From NCBI GenBank assembly GCA_963402885.1, contig OY727095.1, positions 21,767,001-21,831,000 on the forward strand: a DNA stretch of 64,000 bases, given 5' to 3'. The position numbers and the translations under genes are program-made. Shown here piece by piece: positions 41,656-53,405 of this stretch (position 1 is the stretch's first letter; each line of letters begins with the position of its first letter). The notes beneath the pieces were generated by a model. The model saw only the letters and a list, made by a program, of their open reading frames with translations, was not told the origin of the DNA and searched no databases. Source of the DNA: Antedon bifida. Taxonomy: Eukaryota > Echinodermata > Crinoidea > Comatulida > Antedonidae.

Positions 41656-44600
41656 TTAGGGTTTGGCTGCCAACATGGATGGCGATGTCTTCACCCAATG
41701 TTCCTTCATTGCACTGGTCAGAATACCAAGGTTATCGTTGAATCCACGGATGTTGGACTTGAGGGTGTTAAGCTGAGCGTGCATGCTCTCCCCTCCCTGC
41801 TCTCCATGGAATCCCAATCCGAACTTCCATCTTCTTATCCATTCAGACACATGTTCTTCCAGAATGTGCATCTTGGGAAGCTCTGTTTCTTGAAAGTGTT
41901 TCCGAAAGAACTGCACATAATCTTCAATGTCTGATTCTTCAGAGACAAAAAAAAAATGTAATAGATAGACAGACAGGCTAGATAGACAGACAGGCTAGAT
42001 AGACAGACAGGCTAGATAGACAGGCTAGACAGACAGACAGGCTAGACAGGTTAGACAGGCTAGACAGGTTAGACAGACAGGCTAGACAGGTTAGACAGAC
42101 AGGCTATCAGGCTAGACAGACAGACAGGCTAGAGATACAGGCCAGACAGATAGGCTAGAGAGACAGGCCAGACATCCAGGCAAATTTAACTCAATATATT
42201 TACAAAAATATTGTTGGTGCTGAAAGAAACTCATCAAAGAATTTAGTGGAGCAGCTGAAGTTGATATTTTAGTAGAAAAATAATAAGTATTGATTTTACC
42301 AAGCTTCAATATCATCTCCTCTGTGAAAAATGAGGCACAATTGTATTGCCTGTGGCAGTTCCCAAACAAATTAAATAATCTTCCATATTTTGTTGTGACA
42401 CTGACAACATTCTCTTTAATTTCTGGGCTGAGTTCTATTGCAGTCTTGCATATTTTTGTCATAAGTGTTTTGATATTTTCAGGCTGAAAGTAAATAATTC
42501 AATGATAAAATGAATAGTATAGTATAAAAGTCAAATGACAATGACATTACTATAATTATATAACATAAATGAAATACCTTGCAGCACTTATGAATATGGT
42601 TACCGACAAACGATTTGCCGTGATATGCCTGTCTGTTAACCCTGAAGGATTTCAGCACATCATCAAGTTTTGCCACCAAAGGCCCTTTTCTCACTTCAGG
42701 TAAGTCTTTAGAAATATGGACTGCTTCAGCTCTCTAAAACCAATAAATATATTGTTAGAAAATAAAATAATTCTAAGGAAAAATGCCACCTGTATAGAAA
42801 TGTTTTCTAATTGTCTGATTTAAACTTACAACTTGTGCCTCTTGTGCCTCTTGGCTTTGAATCTCGCTAATTATACTCTCAGTTGTTCCACTGGTGTCAC
42901 CCAATAGCATAAAGACACTTAAGTAATCTTTAAGTTGGTCTATTCCATTGCGTATGTCTTCTGCCTTGTTTTCTAGGTCTTTCATTTGATTTGACATGGC
43001 AACGTGCTTTAAGAATGTGGGGATATTGGTAGGAGTTTCGAGACTGTTTTGAAGCAATGCACTATCAGTAGACTTTAAAATGATGTCGTCCAGTTGCTGG
43101 CAAGCTGACTCCAGACTGTTGAAGTTTTTTAAATATAAGCCTAGGCTTATATGTAAGCCAGGAGGACATACCTATTTAAAAAGTGAGGGAGCAAAATAAT
43201 TACCTTGTTTTATGAAATTTAAGAGTCATGCAAGCTTTTAGAAAATAATGTTTTAATACCTACATGGTCAATGGGAACTTGTATCAAAGAGCTGGCAATT
43301 ACATTATTGTAGTTCTTTGCTTTTGAAATATTACCACCAGCCTCTCTGAACCTGTCCAAGTCTTTCTTCAGAGTGTCCAATGTCGTTGGGAGTTGGGATT
43401 TGTGTTTTTTGGTTACATGGCACCACAAGCAGTAATGTCGTCCTTTAAAACAAAATTTAATACACATTTGCTTTCAAATATCCATCATTTATTAATTGCT
43501 AATAATTGCAGTACTGTACCTGTAATACATATATTGTTTGTTTACCGTTTGCACCCGTTAGGCCATATATACGAGCCAAATACTCGTAGTCACCGAATAC
43601 GAACACTTTGACTTGTTTTCCCCTATTAAGAAAATGAAGCCAGTTAATAATTTGTCTTAATTTACACAAATATATTTGTACAATTTTGTGCAATATTTTA
43701 ATTTTACAGATAAATGGTATATTTACCTTAATGTGGAATTTTGCAGCTCTTCGAGTTGAGGCAAGATATCCTTGAGGCCAGTTCTTAAATTAAAACTGGA
43801 ATCGGTGGCCTCAAAGCAATTGATGATGATTGTATTATTTTGGGCATTGGGGCGTGGTACATGGCAAAGCTGAAGCATCTGCTTGAAATTTCCACCACCC
43901 TTGTCCCCTCCGATCTTTACCCACATCTCATCTGATGGGATGTGGCCATCGTGCCATGTTAGAAGATTTAATCTGTAAAAGGTATTGATATTTATTTGAT
44001 TCATTTTTTAAAATTCAGTAATTAAATTAAATCTGTTAATGAAAGCAAATAAAAAACCTACTTTTCTAGTTCATCATATTGCTGGCAGATTTTTTTGTTG
44101 AGACTTGCAACAGAAACACATGCAGTTTTTTGGATGATTGTATCCCCTGTGTCATTGCAGGAATGTGCCATAGGGACGTATTCAGAAATGATGTTGTCGT
44201 TAATGATGATGTTTTTTTGGTGCCTCATTTTTGCCTCGCATTCTGTGCTGACACCATATTTTTTTAGCCAGCTTTAAAAAAAAAATAAAATATTAAAAAC
44301 TATAATGTTGAGGGTGTTCGATTCAGATACTGCAGAATGTTGATTTGTTATTTACCATTTCAGTTCTCTGTTTTTTTTCCATGTTAGGCCAAGATTTGTT
44401 TTTAAAGATAGCAAATCACCAGTTGGAAGACGTATCGGACTTTTAAATTGAGAAAACTCATCATCTCTTTGAGCTTCTGAATCTCCTCCACTTACTGCCC
44501 ACCGTACATCATCGATGAATTTACTTCTGTTGTGAACAGTTCTCCAGCCTGCATCAGATGAGCTTTTTCGTGGTATCGGCATCGCCATTGTTTTTAGTTT

Positions 44601-45695
44601 CTGGTTTTTGAAAAAAGGTAATACATTTCTATAGTTGGTGTTATTTTTAGTAATAAAATTAAGTAAACTTGTTAGTTTTTATTGAATTTAAGTTTTAAGT
44701 TTTTTGTAATAATTAACAATTTGATTATACAGTAATAACCATTAAAAAAGTACCTTTCCTTTAACACTAAACTCAGTTGTGTTGTTGTTCGACTGTTTCA
44801 ATTTTGCTTTTAGGATGTGTAGACCAACTTCCTCCATCAGTGGCGTTACTGGAGTACCAAGTGGATGGTTTAATATGTCATCTATTTGGTTCGTTTGTTG
44901 TAATTGATCACGAGGAGTGACTGGCGTTGATGTTAAGTTAGTTGGCGATGATAGATAACAGTGGTCTGGCATGCATACATGGTCACTGATACATTTACAT
45001 TTCACTACAGTACGACATCTTTTACATACAACAGGAACAGACAGATAACATTCAGCAAAGATTGACTGAACATCGTTAATACATGAAAAATGCACAGGTA
45101 CATTACATACAGAACATTGGACAGTATCACAATCCATATACAACGGTTGAATGCAGGACTTGCACATAACGTGATGGCAAGATGTAACCACAGGAAAAGA
45201 CGAAACAAGTTTACAAATACCACATTTAAAATTATCAAGTGAACTTGAAGCATGAAAGGAGCCAGAAATTGGCTGAAGAAACGGAGGCTTTAAGTTTTTA
45301 AAATGTGTTTCCACTGCAACGGTAGTTGCATGTTTTATTTTATAGCTTTCAGTTGCTAAACCTCTTTTCTTCTTCTTCGGTCTACCGCCACTTTTCTGTG
45401 TCTCAAATTGGGCACATGTACTACAGTCGCCTGTTCTATGATGGGGTTGCCACTGGGTTACATTGCATGGTTTGTTTTTTTGCAAATATCCCATGCACAG
45501 CAGACAGAAATACTTGGGGTGAACACCATCAATATCTTGCAAAATGTTGATGTTTAAAGCAGTTGAAAATTGTGGTTGAAAGTTGGAACAAGCAAACTGC
45601 CTGATTTCCTTGGCTCCTTGTCTGGAGGCATGAGGTTTTAGCCTGTTCCCACATATACGACACAAGTAATTTAGATTTATAACATGCTTTTCCAT
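41656..45695 (-). CDS. RAG1-like transposase, intact ten-exon gene (copy B)
   Basis: Coding exons: 44754-45695, 44356-44600, 44062-44271, 43727-43972, 43546-43622, 43264-43442, 42830-43171, 42578-42733, 42300-42483, 41656-41936; all phases agree, giving about 953 aa. Residues 10-110 carry the RAG1 zinc-binding signature (LCRICGN ... DIDGVHPKYFC ... WQPH). About 165-210 is a RING finger (CGIC ... SCHHVMCKSC ... CSVC). The RNase-H-like core has D489 (VKIGGDKGGG), D559 (FGDYEYL), CLWC at 578-581, PPGLHISLG near 636, H884-x4-H889 and E910 (GEQGGESMHA). In mouse RAG1 the second Asp lies 19 residues before the first zinc Cys, as here, and the Glu 20 after the last zinc His, against 21 here. It resembles the N-RAG-TP type of RAG-related transposons. 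No RAG2-like gene is seen. It could be a live transposase or a domesticated gene. Confidence 0.9.
41964..42175. repeat. Microsatellite (GACAGACAGGCTA-like), copy B
   Basis: Same intronic tract as 6879-7090. Confidence 0.95.
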
Positions 45696-46445
45696 ATTCA
45701 ATTTTAATAAAAGAATGACGTTTTACACAGTGAGGCCTATACTAATATTAATATATTACTAGTATTATTTTGTTAAAGTACAGGAAATAGTCTTCTACAT
45801 CGACCTGAAATAAAAAAAAAATTAGAATAGGCTCAACATCAAGAGTGCATTTTAAGTTTTATTTGATAATAAATAAATAGTATCTTAGAATTGAATAATG
45901 ACAAAAAACTCTGAAAATTTAATTATTACAGAAATTATATGCCTTGTATATTAATTAATGTTTTTATAATGATACTTTTGGTAATTTGATATGCCTATAC
46001 TAAAATCGTTTTTTATAATTGTTTTTGCTCACTAAAAATTTTGAAAATTTCACTAAGTATGTATTATTATATTAAAAGTAAACATATATTTAAAAAAAAT
46101 AAAATTATGAATTCTTACCGTAGTTATACGACTTTTAATTGTCTTTTTCGTCGGCGCGATTGTTTGTTTATCGTTGCCAAGTAACGAAACTACGAAGGTA
46201 TGTTTACGCCCTCTATTGATGAGTGACGTAACCAGGAAGTATCGAATTTCAGGCTTTTGCATAGCGAGCGAACATACGTGGGTACCGCACCACCACCACC
46301 ACACAACAACACACACACGCGGGCTCAGCTGCTGCATTTGACCACCACACCACGGCGGGCGGCAATTGTGTTTGAGTCGTCCACAACAACACATCAAACA
46401 AGAAGTCTAGGCCTATTCCCAATCACGCACCGCGTACCCTGGAAC

Positions 46446-46525
46446 ATGACGAATTGGAAGAGGCTCACGTGTACATTACAAGAATTACGCCTGGATGTTG
46501 CTTTAGTTTGTGGTCAGAGTTTCAG
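46446..46525 (+). CDS. OGG1: OGG1 first coding exon, copy B
   Basis: Identical in reading to 11865-11944: 27 residues ending ELRLD...GQSFR, then a GTATGA donor within the Arg codon. The leader (46281-46457) and exon are uninterrupted here and continue beyond the four codons retained at 37754-37765. No further OGG1 exon is visible up to 64000. Confidence 0.75.
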
Positions 46526-47582
46526 GTATGAAGGTCCAAGGATCAACGGGGCATAGGAAGCCCACACTATCTTTACAGATGTAGGGCCTAGGCTAGACCT
46601 GACCGGGATGAATTTAGTATGGAACGCCAAGCTTGCTTGCATTGTTTATATATTGTATGCATTGTTTAGATGGTGACCTCCGTGGCTTATTCCATTAATA
46701 GGGGTACATTGCTTAACCGATTTTCTAATCAATTTCTAATCAACTTTCTAGGCTAGTCTACAATTTCTGGACATTGTCATTTTTAAGCATTTCATATTTT
46801 ACAAAAAAATTTGCGCTGCGCACTCGCTTTTGCGCACTTTGACCGTACGCAGCTTAGAAATACCTTTTGCACTTGATTATCGTTCTTTATACTTTTTATG
46901 ATGTATTTCTTTCATTTTTGATAAATTAGGAATGTAAAATAATGACACACTTGCACATCAAACTTTAAAAATTGTGCGCTTGAAAATGGGTTATTTTATT
47001 TCAACCACATCCAACAGCGAAAAATCGGCAATTACAGGATGCCTTAAAGATGAACTTGAGTTGAGTATATGATTTTGAGTTTCTGATATTAAAATTACAT
47101 AATAATTAATATTCTTAACAAAATGGGTGCTTTTATTTTTTGTGTATGTTTGACAAAAATGTTAAAAAAATAGAATTTAAAATATTATTCTATGCCCCAC
47201 CCACTGCCGATATTCACCGAAGCGTGAAAATGACCATGACGTCATCTCAGTTTCGCGCATGCAGTCTGTAAATCAATTTGAGCCTTTAGCAAATGGAGAT
47301 GAGGAAGAAAATATGGAAACTGAGGATTTGAGGGAGAAGCAAAATAGATTACAAAATACTGACTGGTAAATTGAATTTTAACTTTTTTTATACTGTACTG
47401 ACGTAGGCTACGTGACTCTATCTAGGTTATCTGATTCTAGCATATAAATATAGTCTATAGTACTATAGGGTGACTACAAAATGTCACGGGTCAATGATTT
47501 TCCGCTCGAGTTGCTTCTGGTAGACAAGCAAACTCTGAGTACAGCGTGGTCAGTGTGTTTACTGTGTGTTTACGTATAGACA
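46526..47582. other. OGG1 intron / start of ISL2EU-like relic, copy B
   Basis: Counterpart of 11945-13002 with a few single-base differences and a 1-bp shift near 47180. The small possible leader exon ends at about 47366. Confidence 0.4.
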
Positions 47583-48900
47583 ATGGCAGTCGGCACCGCT
47601 AGTTCGTCGTTGCCAAACATTGTTTTATCAACAATAACTGATAATTTATCTACAACTGAACGTCGAAGATATCTTCAGAAAATATCAGGTATTGGAAAAG
47701 ACCCATATTTGATTGATAAAGATGAATTTTCGCACGAAATCGACAGTCTGCCGGACCTCACAGCGATGGATATCATGGCATACTTAATCGCTACGCCAAG
47801 CCCATACACAGCTGAAAATTTTCAAGCCTACAAATCTACAGAGGCTTACAATCAATTTGCTAATGGATTTCTGTCGGATATGGGCATTTTTTGTCCCCCA
47901 CACAGACCAGATTTTAAAGTTGTTAGAGGAGATGTAAGTAATATTGAATTTACTTTGTTGTAGTAGGTCTTCCGCCTCCTCCTAGTTAGTAACTAGGAGG
48001 AGGCTAGTAATTATTAGCAGTAGTAGCCTACAGCCTATGCCTTGTGTAAGACTGGGCCTAGCTAGATAGAAGGGATACAATTCTACTACTTATTTATTTA
48101 ATAATTTTATTAAGTTATAACCTTTTTTGGAGAAAAGCCTATGCCCTTTTTTATGTATGTAAAACCATTATTTTATGGTACAACCATGAAGTTATTTTAA
48201 TTTATATCCGGACCATGGATGGATAAGCATGGTTAATTACTGATAAGCAGGAAACCGACTAATTGAAATAAACAATTATTAATAGTACTGTATAATTAAT
48301 AAACACAATGCAATCTTTTATAATGTCTGTAAAGGAATAATATTATTTGTTGTTAATATTATTTTATTGACTATTGTTTTTCATTTTTCAAGGTGTTGCA
48401 CTCACAGTCGGTTTCTAAGAAACCGTTATCACCTTGGGTTATCTGCAGTGAGTAAAGCTTATTGGATGGAACCAAACCGAAAGTATGTGGTGGCAAAACC
48501 AGTGGCTTCAATTGACGTTTCATCAGCAAAGGCCAAAAAAAGAAAACTAGATGAGTCGATTGATGAGAGCACCCCAGATCCACCAGTTTCAACTACTACA
48601 ACATCAGTGGAAACACGCACAACGGCTTTCCATGTCATGAATGACCCAGGGCTTGCATTCCTTGTCGAGCAGCTGGCACTGATTGCACCAAAATCTGTAG
48701 TCCTGAGTACTTTGCCTAAATACTGTGAGGCATTTGTTCCAGTAGAGGTTGAGGAAAAGTTTCCACCTGTTATGAGCAAGCTGTATGATGCAGAGGCGCT
48801 GATGCTTTCGTATCCTGAGCTGTACTGTCTGTTGTCATGTACTCAATTGGTAATGTTGAACTTAAAATTGAGTACTTTTGACGGACACCACCGATGACCC
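47583..48900 (+). pseudogene. SWIM/YqaJ-type accessory gene, internally deleted (copy B)
   Basis: Exon 1 is 47583-47933 and exon 2 starts at 48393. It has the same missing zinc finger and missing nuclease as 13003-14320, so both losses predate the duplication. Residue changes against copy A include E to A and G to S in the later part, as expected without strong constraint. Confidence 0.6.
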
Positions 48901-49900
48901 TCTCCACATGAATTCGTAAATGAGCAATTTTTCTTATGGTTTCCACCTCAAGAGCAGACAGCTGTTGTTTTCCCTTCTTAAAAGCAGGAATCTTTGCTTC
49001 GCAACCATAAAACCCAGCATCATCTTTTATGTCAAAACCTCGGTCGGCAAGGATGACATCCCCAGGTAGCAGATAATCAAAAAAATCTGACGTCAATGTT
49101 ATGGTCTTATCTGTACCTCTGCCTCCCCATGCTGCAGACAAATATGAAATTTACCTGCATGGAGTGCAGCCAATTAAAAACTTTACTGTATTGTGGTGCT
49201 TGTAGCTGAAAAACAGTTGTGCCCTCGCTTCAAGACTTGAGGGCCGCTCGCAAAAAACCTCAAAACAGTCAATTATTACTGCTACCTTCGACTCCAATGC
49301 AATTCGAAATTGCATTGGCATGGTTTTCCACAACACCTCCCTTTCTGGCCATACAATAAGCTCTTGTTCAGCATAGACATGGCATCCAGTCCCGTATTAA
49401 AAACTCGACACTGTTGAGTCACTTATATGAAATCGGTACGCAATGTCCTGATTTCTAAGGTTCAGTCTAAGTTTGAACAGTACAATTAGTAACTGCTGGA
49501 ATCGACTTACTGATGTTCTACTCGGGAATCTTTTTTTAACTAGTTCAAAAACCAACATCAATACTGCAAATGAAGGCAACCCTGTGTAGAAATGAGTTCG
49601 CTCATTGTCATTTTTAAAAGTTAACTCTGTTATTGGCGACTCCTGTAACAAGGCCTGTGACTGGGCCTGTAAGACATCTATGTCAGCACAACACATAGTA
49701 GAGTTTGGTGTTGATATGTCAACACAGACACATATGTTTTCTACAGGAGAAACATCTTCCATATTAGCCTCACCTAATTGGAGATCTAACAAAACTTCCA
49801 CAGCAATACATTTCTTTTTTTTTTCAGTTCTTTTTTGTGACCTTTCGTATCGCTCCTTATCACGTTTTGCGGTGTGATCATCCAGGTCCAGCCTGCCCAT
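48835..49900 (-). pseudogene. DDE_Tnp_4 transposase of an ISL2EU-like element (copy B)
   Basis: Same fragments and frame breaks as 14255-15320: HTH at 49397-49900, first Asp fragment at 49151-49336, second Asp and Glu at 48835-49141. The DDE residues persist but the frame does not. Confidence 0.75.
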
Positions 49901-50699
49901 GTCTTGAGTTGGAGCCCAACATTAGCGAACGTATGTACACTACGTTGCCCCTCGCGGTACTCGTTCCACAATGTTGTAAGTCTCTCGTTTGCCACCTTGC
50001 TGCCTGTTCGTGTTCTTCTCAATTCATCTCTGTATATCATCTCTACATTGATCGATACTGTCGAATTTCTTGGATGGTTACTAAATGTGAACATAAGCCG
50101 ATTTAAAAAGGCATGTTTAACCGATTTATCATGCACGTCCGATCAGTGTGACAGCGCCCTCCATTTCTCCAATATGCGCCGGGCCCATGTGTGGATCGAG
50201 GCTAAGAATCAAACTTTTCAAACGACAAATTACAGTTAATTATCAAACTTAAATAGTAGTATATGAACTGGAACTAAATAATTTGATTTAACTTACCACG
50301 TAGACAACGCTGGTCGAGTCCTTCTTACAACAGAGCATATTTTATACTTATAGATACAATAAACCGTGTTAATCAAAACCCGAAAAGTAAGGTTGTGAAG
50401 GAGCAGCATACGCAAAGTAAACATACGTAACCAAGTAACTTTGCGCGCCTTTTCAATGGCACATGATTACGCAACTTCAACTATTATCATGATTTGACAA
50501 GTGCCTGAAACTTTATTTTTCCTGGTTGAAATGAAATCATTAATAGCAATTACTTAAAAAAAATATTATACTGTATACTGAGATGAAGTGAGGTCATGTC
50601 AATTTTTTTTAAATAAGTATGTAAGTATGCTTTGTATTGGAATAGGTTTGTGCACGCTGCATAAGTCCTTTGTACGCTGGACAAAGATTTCTGTGCAAT

Positions 50700-51020
50700 C
50701 TATAATACATGTGACCTTTGAATAGTTCTCACTAAAGCAACTCTTGTTTCTTCTTCGTTCCTAGCACCTCCAAATTGGAATTCATACTTGTCCTGCCGCA
50801 GCTCTCCATACTGCATCAAGTCGTTTAGTATGTTTTCATTTAACAGCCTAGCTCTATCAGCTTTTTCCACCATGCCTTTGTGATTGTCATCTATGTGCTG
50901 CTTCTTATCTTCTGCTAAGGTTTGTGTTCTTTCTGCATCAATTTGTTTGTTTCGCAAACAAGCATTCTGGCCTTTGAAAGTAATCTTCCTTAAATCTGAT
51001 TTTTTTGAAAGCCATTCCAA
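50700..51020 (-). CDS. Small charged helical ORF, copy B first repeat (open)
   Basis: A 106-residue frame from an ATG (MEWLSKKSDLRKITFKGQ) through KQIDAERTQTLAEDKKQHID to LVRTIQRSHVL. The copy A equivalent has a TGA at 16374. It is unrecognised, and its duplicate is 51866-52093. Confidence 0.35.
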   Translation of the reverse strand: MEWLSKKSDLRKITFKGQNACLRNKQIDAERTQTLAEDKKQHIDDNHKGMVEKADRARLLNENILNDLMQYGELRQDKYEFQFGGARNEEETRVALVRTIQRSHVL

Positions 51021-51865
51021 CGTCTTATTGCATCACTATCTTACTTTCCACACAACTCAAACTGTTTCGGAGTTCGGAGCTGTAATGGTCAGTAATCCAA
51101 ATACTCTCTCACCACTAATATTATTACTTGTACATGTTCTTTTAACTCATAGCTGGTGGTGTTGTTTACCTTTCTAGAGGGGCTTATCTCTCCCAGTGGC
51201 TCTTTGCACTAATGTTGTTAATCTTTTCCATAAAAAACACAGGGGAGCGAAGGGATCTGTTCAACCTGGTAGGATGCGTCTCACTGTCCGGTTCGTTGTG
51301 GAACATGTATGGCAGATATCTACAGTGTACCTAGTATATACCTGGTATAACGGTAAGCTGAACCACTATCAGGAGGGATTGAGATTGTGTCAACATGTAT
51401 TTCCTAATTAAGACTACTGTCTTGAATGAATGTGTCTCGAGGATACAGATGTTTTAGAAATTTCTCGATCTTTTTTGTTTTTATTGCGACGTCACACGAT
51501 ATGTGTTGGTGCGCCGGGGGATGGATCGAGGCTAAGAATCAAACATTTCTTTTAACGACAAATTACAGTTAATTATCTATCTTAAATAGTAGTATATGAT
51601 GTGGAACTAAATAATTTGACTTAACTTACCACATGGACGATGTTGGTCGAGTCCTTCTTACAGCAGAGCATATTTAGCAGTGATATAATAAAACTTGTTC
51701 ATCAAAACGCGAAAAGTAAGGTTGTGAAGGAGCATACGCAAAGTAAACATACGTAACTTTGCGCGCCTTTTCAGTGTCACATGATTTTTTTTTTAATATG
51801 TATGTATGCAAGTGTTAAAAATAAGAAAAAGAAACATTAATTTGTTAGTATTTTTATAGCCGTCA

Positions 51866-52093
51866 TTAGTTTCTTTCTTCTTTGTTGCTAGCACCTCCAA
51901 ATTCGAATTCATACTTGTCCTGCCGCAGCTCTCCATACTGCATCAAGTCGTTTAGCGTGTTTTCATTTAACAACCTAGCTCTATCAGCTTTTTCCACCAT
52001 GCCTTTGCGATTGTCATCTATGTGCTGCTTCTTATCTTCTGCTAAGGTTTGTGGTCTTTCTGCATCAATTTGTTTGATTCGCAAACCAAGCAT
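51866..52093 (-). CDS. Small charged helical ORF, copy B second repeat
   Basis: Same 75-residue frame as 17286-17513 in copy A. The family is not recognised. Confidence 0.35.
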   Translation of the reverse strand: MLGLRIKQIDAERPQTLAEDKKQHIDDNRKGMVEKADRARLLNENTLNDLMQYGELRQDKYEFEFGGASNKEERN

Positions 52094-52583
52094 TCAGGCC
52101 TTTGAAAGTAATTCTTCCTTATCTGATTTTTTTGAAAGCCATTCCGACGTCTTATTGCATTTATGCATTATGTTACTTTTCACATACTGAAACTGGCATT
52201 CGAAGCTCACTTTATGTAATGGTCAGTAATCCAAATACTCTCTCTGTCTTGAATGTGTCTCGAGGATACAGATGTTTTAGAAATTTCTCTATCTTTTTTC
52301 TTTTTGTTCCGACTTCACACGATGCGCCGGGCCCATTTCCCACGCCTTTCTGTTATGAAAGATGGTTGCACAAGATGACATGTCGGTTGCCTGAAAGCAA
52401 ACTGTGTTATCCTTTTTAAACTGTCGTGATATTATTACAACTAAATTTCTAATGCGATGATATTCCTATAATGATCATCAATACAGGAAGCCGCCAGGAA
52501 GTTGATTCTAATTAAGAAAGGTTGCACAAGATGATTCTATATCAGATTGCACCTGTATACTAATGATGATGAAATGCCTAACA

Positions 52584-53027
52584 TCAATATCTGAAGAACC
52601 TCTCCATTTGGCAAGTCTTTACATGCAGCAAAGGCATCTTATGGCTCATAAACATGAGTGACCCCCACCAATGATTATTGGTAATAGTAACCAAGAATTT
52701 CCTCATTTCATGGTGGTTTTTTAATTTAAAAGTGTAATATCTGCATTTGCTATTAATTGTTTCTGTGAGCTCGTCTTCTCTCAGCTTAAAGCCAGCAGCG
52801 CCAAACTGCTTCTGCTCCTGTAGGATGGTTGATGTGGTTTTTTGATTTTGGACACAATGGCTTCTTATTTGCCAATTCGCCATTTCCTTTTCAGTAAAAA
52901 TAACTGACATCAGTGCTTTTAGCAATAAACTTGGCTTTTTTGTCTTTCTTAGAAGGCTTTCGTATGCGCTAACCTCCATGGTGATAGCAATGTGTAATGT
53001 AGACCACCTATGGTGATGATTGAACAT
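52584..53027 (-). CDS. BEN-domain-like exon, copy B
   Basis: Counterpart of 18022-18460. In copy B a TTTTTAG acceptor lies immediately before ATGTTCAATCATCACC (near 53027), and an upstream ATGAAG|GTAACA donor lies near 53050. This supports an exon whose 5' part differs from copy A. The BEN assignment rests on a loose pattern (SLLLKALMSVIFTEKEMANW, later INSKCR). Confidence 0.35.
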   Translation of the reverse strand: MFNHHHRWSTLHIAITMEVSAYESLLRKTKKPSLLLKALMSVIFTEKEMANWQIRSHCVQNQKTTSTILQEQKQFGAAGFKLREDELTETINSKCRYYTFKLKNHHEMRKFLVTITNNHWWGSLMFMSHKMPLLHVKTCQMERFFRY

Positions 53028-53405
53028 CTAAAAATTCTTGTGTTACCTTCATATTCCATAGCGTTAGCTGACCCCTCATGATTTACATTGCGCTCCAACT
53101 GATGCTATAGTTTCTTCACCATTTCTTCTATCGAACTCGACTTCCTTTGAAGCCATGTTTGCTTGCTTGTTTGCATAATATTTTTCTGAAGAATTTATTA
53201 CAATGTTAAATGTTTGTTTTATTTGTTCTGATTTGGTATAACTTTTTTGACAATACAGTACAAAGATTGACTTGCTTAAAAATAACAAAAAGTTAAAATA
53301 CTTCTTAAATTTATGTACATCTTAACAACATGCACATTGAAAGCAATATACACAAAAATAAAATTTTAGATTGTAATCTTATAAAATTTCAATCAAGATA
53401 ATTTC
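53015..53405. repeat. About 393 bp present only in copy B
   Basis: At this point copy A passes directly from CACCTATGG to TCTTTGGAACACAAATTGAAC. The extra DNA holds a 70-residue minus-strand frame (53076-53288) containing MASKEVEFDRRNGEETIASV, not recognised. It may be an intron or exon piece of the BEN-like gene lost in copy A. Confidence 0.7.

Larger units (their letters stand above)
50174..52180. repeat. Internal tandem duplication beside the ISL2EU-like relic (copy B)
   Basis: Counterpart of 15594-17600, with the same two pairs of repeated stretches. Confidence 0.75.

Noticed and set aside
37766..46280. Treating the whole block between the OGG1 repeats as one transposon with defined ends
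   Set aside because: The two ends (GGATCAACC and CCACGTATG reading inward) are not inverted repeats of each other, and a 180-bp target duplication is unlikely for a transposase.
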